A stretch of 7,148 bases of DNA, from NCBI GenBank assembly GCA_964353455.1, contig CAYGWP010000573.1, positions 1 to 7,148 on the forward strand, given 5' to 3'. Numbering within the stretch: position 1 is the first letter of the stretch; each line of letters starts with the position of its first letter. The notes under the pieces are model-generated. The model ran no database searches and was not told the origin of the DNA. It saw nothing but the letters and a program-made list of their open reading frames with translations. Shown here piece after piece: positions 6,010 through 7,148 of this stretch. A program made the position numbers and the translations under genes. This DNA is from CAYGWP01 sp964353455. GTDB taxonomy: Bacteria; Planctomycetota; Phycisphaerae; FEN-1346.

Positions 6010-6016
6010 AAGGAGA
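6010..6016 (+). promoter_or_regulatory. ribosome binding site that decides the GTG start at 6022
   Basis: AAGGAGA is a near-perfect Shine-Dalgarno sequence. GGAG ends six bases before GTG 6022. An overlapping GTG at 6020 in another frame gives only a short open frame with no family features, so 6022 is the real start. Confidence 0.75.
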
Positions 6017-6021
6017 CGCGT

Positions 6022-7148
6022 GTGGCCATTGAATTCAAGTGCCCGTGCGGCGCCGCCCTCTCGGCCGATGAGTCGAAGGCCGGTGAACTTGTCCACTGCG
6101 AGGCCTGCGGGCTTGATGTCCCCGCCCCCAAGCCGGGGGCGCAGGCAGAGATGCCGACGTTCCCCGCCGCTTCCGCCTTCGCAGAGGCTACGGCGGACAA
6201 GCCCGCGGCAGGCTCGGAGGCGGAAGAAGCGCCCGTCGCCGAGGTCGTCGCCGAGCCGCCCAAGGGCGCATCAGCCCTCGAAGGACTCCGCGCGGCACAG
6301 GGGCGCGGCGACGTGAACGAGATGATCGCGCAGATCACGGGCATCCGTCCTACGACGAGTCCGGCAGATGCGGCCGGCGGAGCGCCGGTTGCCCCGCTGC
6401 CCGCGGGCACGGCGACCGGCGAGCGCCCGGCGGCCGCGCCCGGACTCAAGGTGGACCTCGGTCCGAAGGCCAGGCGTCAGCCGGGGCTTCCGCCCCCGCC
6501 CACCGGAACGGCCCGCGCCGCACACCACTTCGGCTTCAAACGCATCATGTGGCTTCCATCGCTCATCATCGGCCTGTTGTGCTTCGGACTCGGCGCCTAC
6601 TGCCTGCTCACGTTCCTTCTAAGCAGCGGCACGCAGATTGCGTATCCCGTCCGTGAGTTCCCGGCGGATTGGCAGGTGGTGCACGACAATCTCGGGAACT
6701 CGTGGGCCATCCCGTCGGGGACCACGCTCGAGCCCGGCAAGACCGGCCGCATGTTCTACAAGAACCCTTCCGGGTACGACGAGGCCGCCGTCGATGCCAA
6801 CGAATACGCGGCCAACCTGGCGAAGGCCGAGAAGGCCACGGCCGAGGCGGACGGCAAGCACCGCGGGTACCTGTGGTTCGCCATCGGGTTCGTTCTCGTC
6901 GGGGTCATGCTGCTGCCGCTGAGCCTCTGGATGCGGCACCACGTGCAGGTGGTCGCCCGCGAGAAAGAGGAGGCCGAGGCGACGCCCGAGGCCGCCCCCG
7001 GCGCCGAGCCGGCTGCGGCAAAGCCATCCGAGCCTGCGCAAGCAAAGTCTGCCGAGCCGGCTGCGGCGAAGTCATCCGAGCCGGCTGCGGCGAAGCCATC
7101 CGAGCCGGCTGCGGCGAAGCCATCCGAGCCGGCTGCGGCGAAGTCATC
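6022..7148 (+). CDS. zinc-ribbon membrane protein with repetitive tail (partial, runs off window end)
   Basis: At least 375 residues are read without interruption from GTG 6022. The N-terminus carries a zinc ribbon: Cys7-x-Cys9 ... Cys26-x2-Cys29 (KCPCGAALS ... VHCEACG), of a form common at the start of planctomycete proteins. Residues 30-170 are a low-complexity Ala/Pro/Glu linker. Two membrane helices follow at about 176-200 and 283-304, separated by an exported loop of about 80 residues (PADWQVVHDNLGNSWAIPSG and an Ala/Lys/Glu helix, 250-280). By this topology the ribbon and the tail are both cytoplasmic. The tail from 329 repeats an 8-residue unit, SEPAAAKP or close variants, and continues past the window. 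The ribbon may bind nucleic acid or protein, or be purely structural; no enzyme motif is visible. It is divergent from the exported-protein pair with about 110 bases between. The gene is certain; the function is unknown. Confidence 0.88.
   Translation, partial: MAIEFKCPCGAALSADESKAGELVHCEACGLDVPAPKPGAQAEMPTFPAASAFAEATADKPAAGSEAEEAPVAEVVAEPPKGASALEGLRAAQGRGDVNEMIAQITGIRPTTSPADAAGGAPVAPLPAGTATGERPAAAPGLKVDLGPKARRQPGLPPPPTGTARAAHHFGFKRIMWLPSLIIGLLCFGLGAYCLLTFLLSSGTQIAYPVREFPADWQVVHDNLGNSWAIPSGTTLEPGKTGRMFYKNPSGYDEAAVDANEYAANLAKAEKATAEADGKHRGYLWFAIGFVLVGVMLLPLSLWMRHHVQVVAREKEEAEATPEAAPGAEPAAAKPSEPAQAKSAEPAAAKSSEPAAAKPSEPAAAKPSEPAAAKS
7006..7148 (+). repeat. tandem 24-bp repeats encoding an 8-residue tail repeat
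   Basis: Six head-to-tail units are visible, the last cut one base short by the window edge. Units 3 to 6 differ only at the CCA/TCA codon; unit 2 is the most diverged. The core is GAGCCGGCTGCGGCGAAG followed by CCA or TCA and TCC. The repeat length keeps the frame, so copy number can change without breaking the protein. Near-identity at the DNA level indicates recent slippage or recombination rather than old protein constraint. Confidence 0.9.

Noticed and set aside
5583..6449. Long minus-strand open frame crossing the divergent promoter region
   Set aside because: It covers the start of the GTG-6022 gene on the opposite strand and an alternative frame of the exported-protein gene, and its Ala/Gly/Pro/Ser composition is typical of GC-rich shadows.
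1..7148. A new defence, toxin-antitoxin or biosynthetic system
   Set aside because: No nuclease, helicase, toxin, recombinase or synthase motif was seen, and the genes show no shared pathway beyond probable local operons.

Overview
The window looks like a piece of a high-GC bacterial genome, most likely from the Planctomycetota (possibly a Phycisphaerae-like lineage in a metagenome assembly). The best clue is the last gene. It opens with a CxC...CxxC zinc ribbon of a style common in planctomycetes, followed by an Ala/Pro-rich linker and a membrane hairpin. Several genes resembling no named family, and dispersed palindromic repeats between genes, fit the same picture. This assignment is inference; there is no rRNA or marker gene here.

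Layout from left to right. Bases 1-91 hold the likely tail of a rightward gene. Bases 239-1117 (possibly from 93 if a one-base frameshift is allowed) encode a class I SAM-dependent methyltransferase, visibly poorer in G+C than the rest. Bases 1118-1415 carry no gene but hold a small element bounded by about 30-bp inverted repeats. Bases 1416-3206 (minus strand) encode a complete, short-form CstA carbon-starvation/pyruvate-type transporter, the only confidently named gene. It is divergent from 3388-4104, a three-helix membrane protein with an exported domain faintly like a pseudopilin. Bases 4105-4585 are non-coding: a strong leftward terminator, GC-rich hairpins and a second, 142-bp palindromic element.

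Bases 4586-5251 and 5343-5911 (both minus) encode two small exported proteins of unknown function, probably co-transcribed. The upstream one is broken in this sequence by a one-base frameshift at a G5/C5 run. Divergent from them, a GTG-started gene at 6022 runs off the right edge. It encodes a zinc-ribbon, two-helix membrane protein whose tail is a tandem array of 24-bp (8-residue) repeats.

How the genes work together: nothing links them into one pathway. CstA and its divergent neighbour share a promoter region with a 9-bp palindrome, and the two exported proteins probably form an operon. I did not find a convincing new defence, mobile or biosynthetic system. The most noteworthy items are the two inverted-repeat elements, the two probable homopolymer frameshifts, and the unrecognised membrane and exported proteins.
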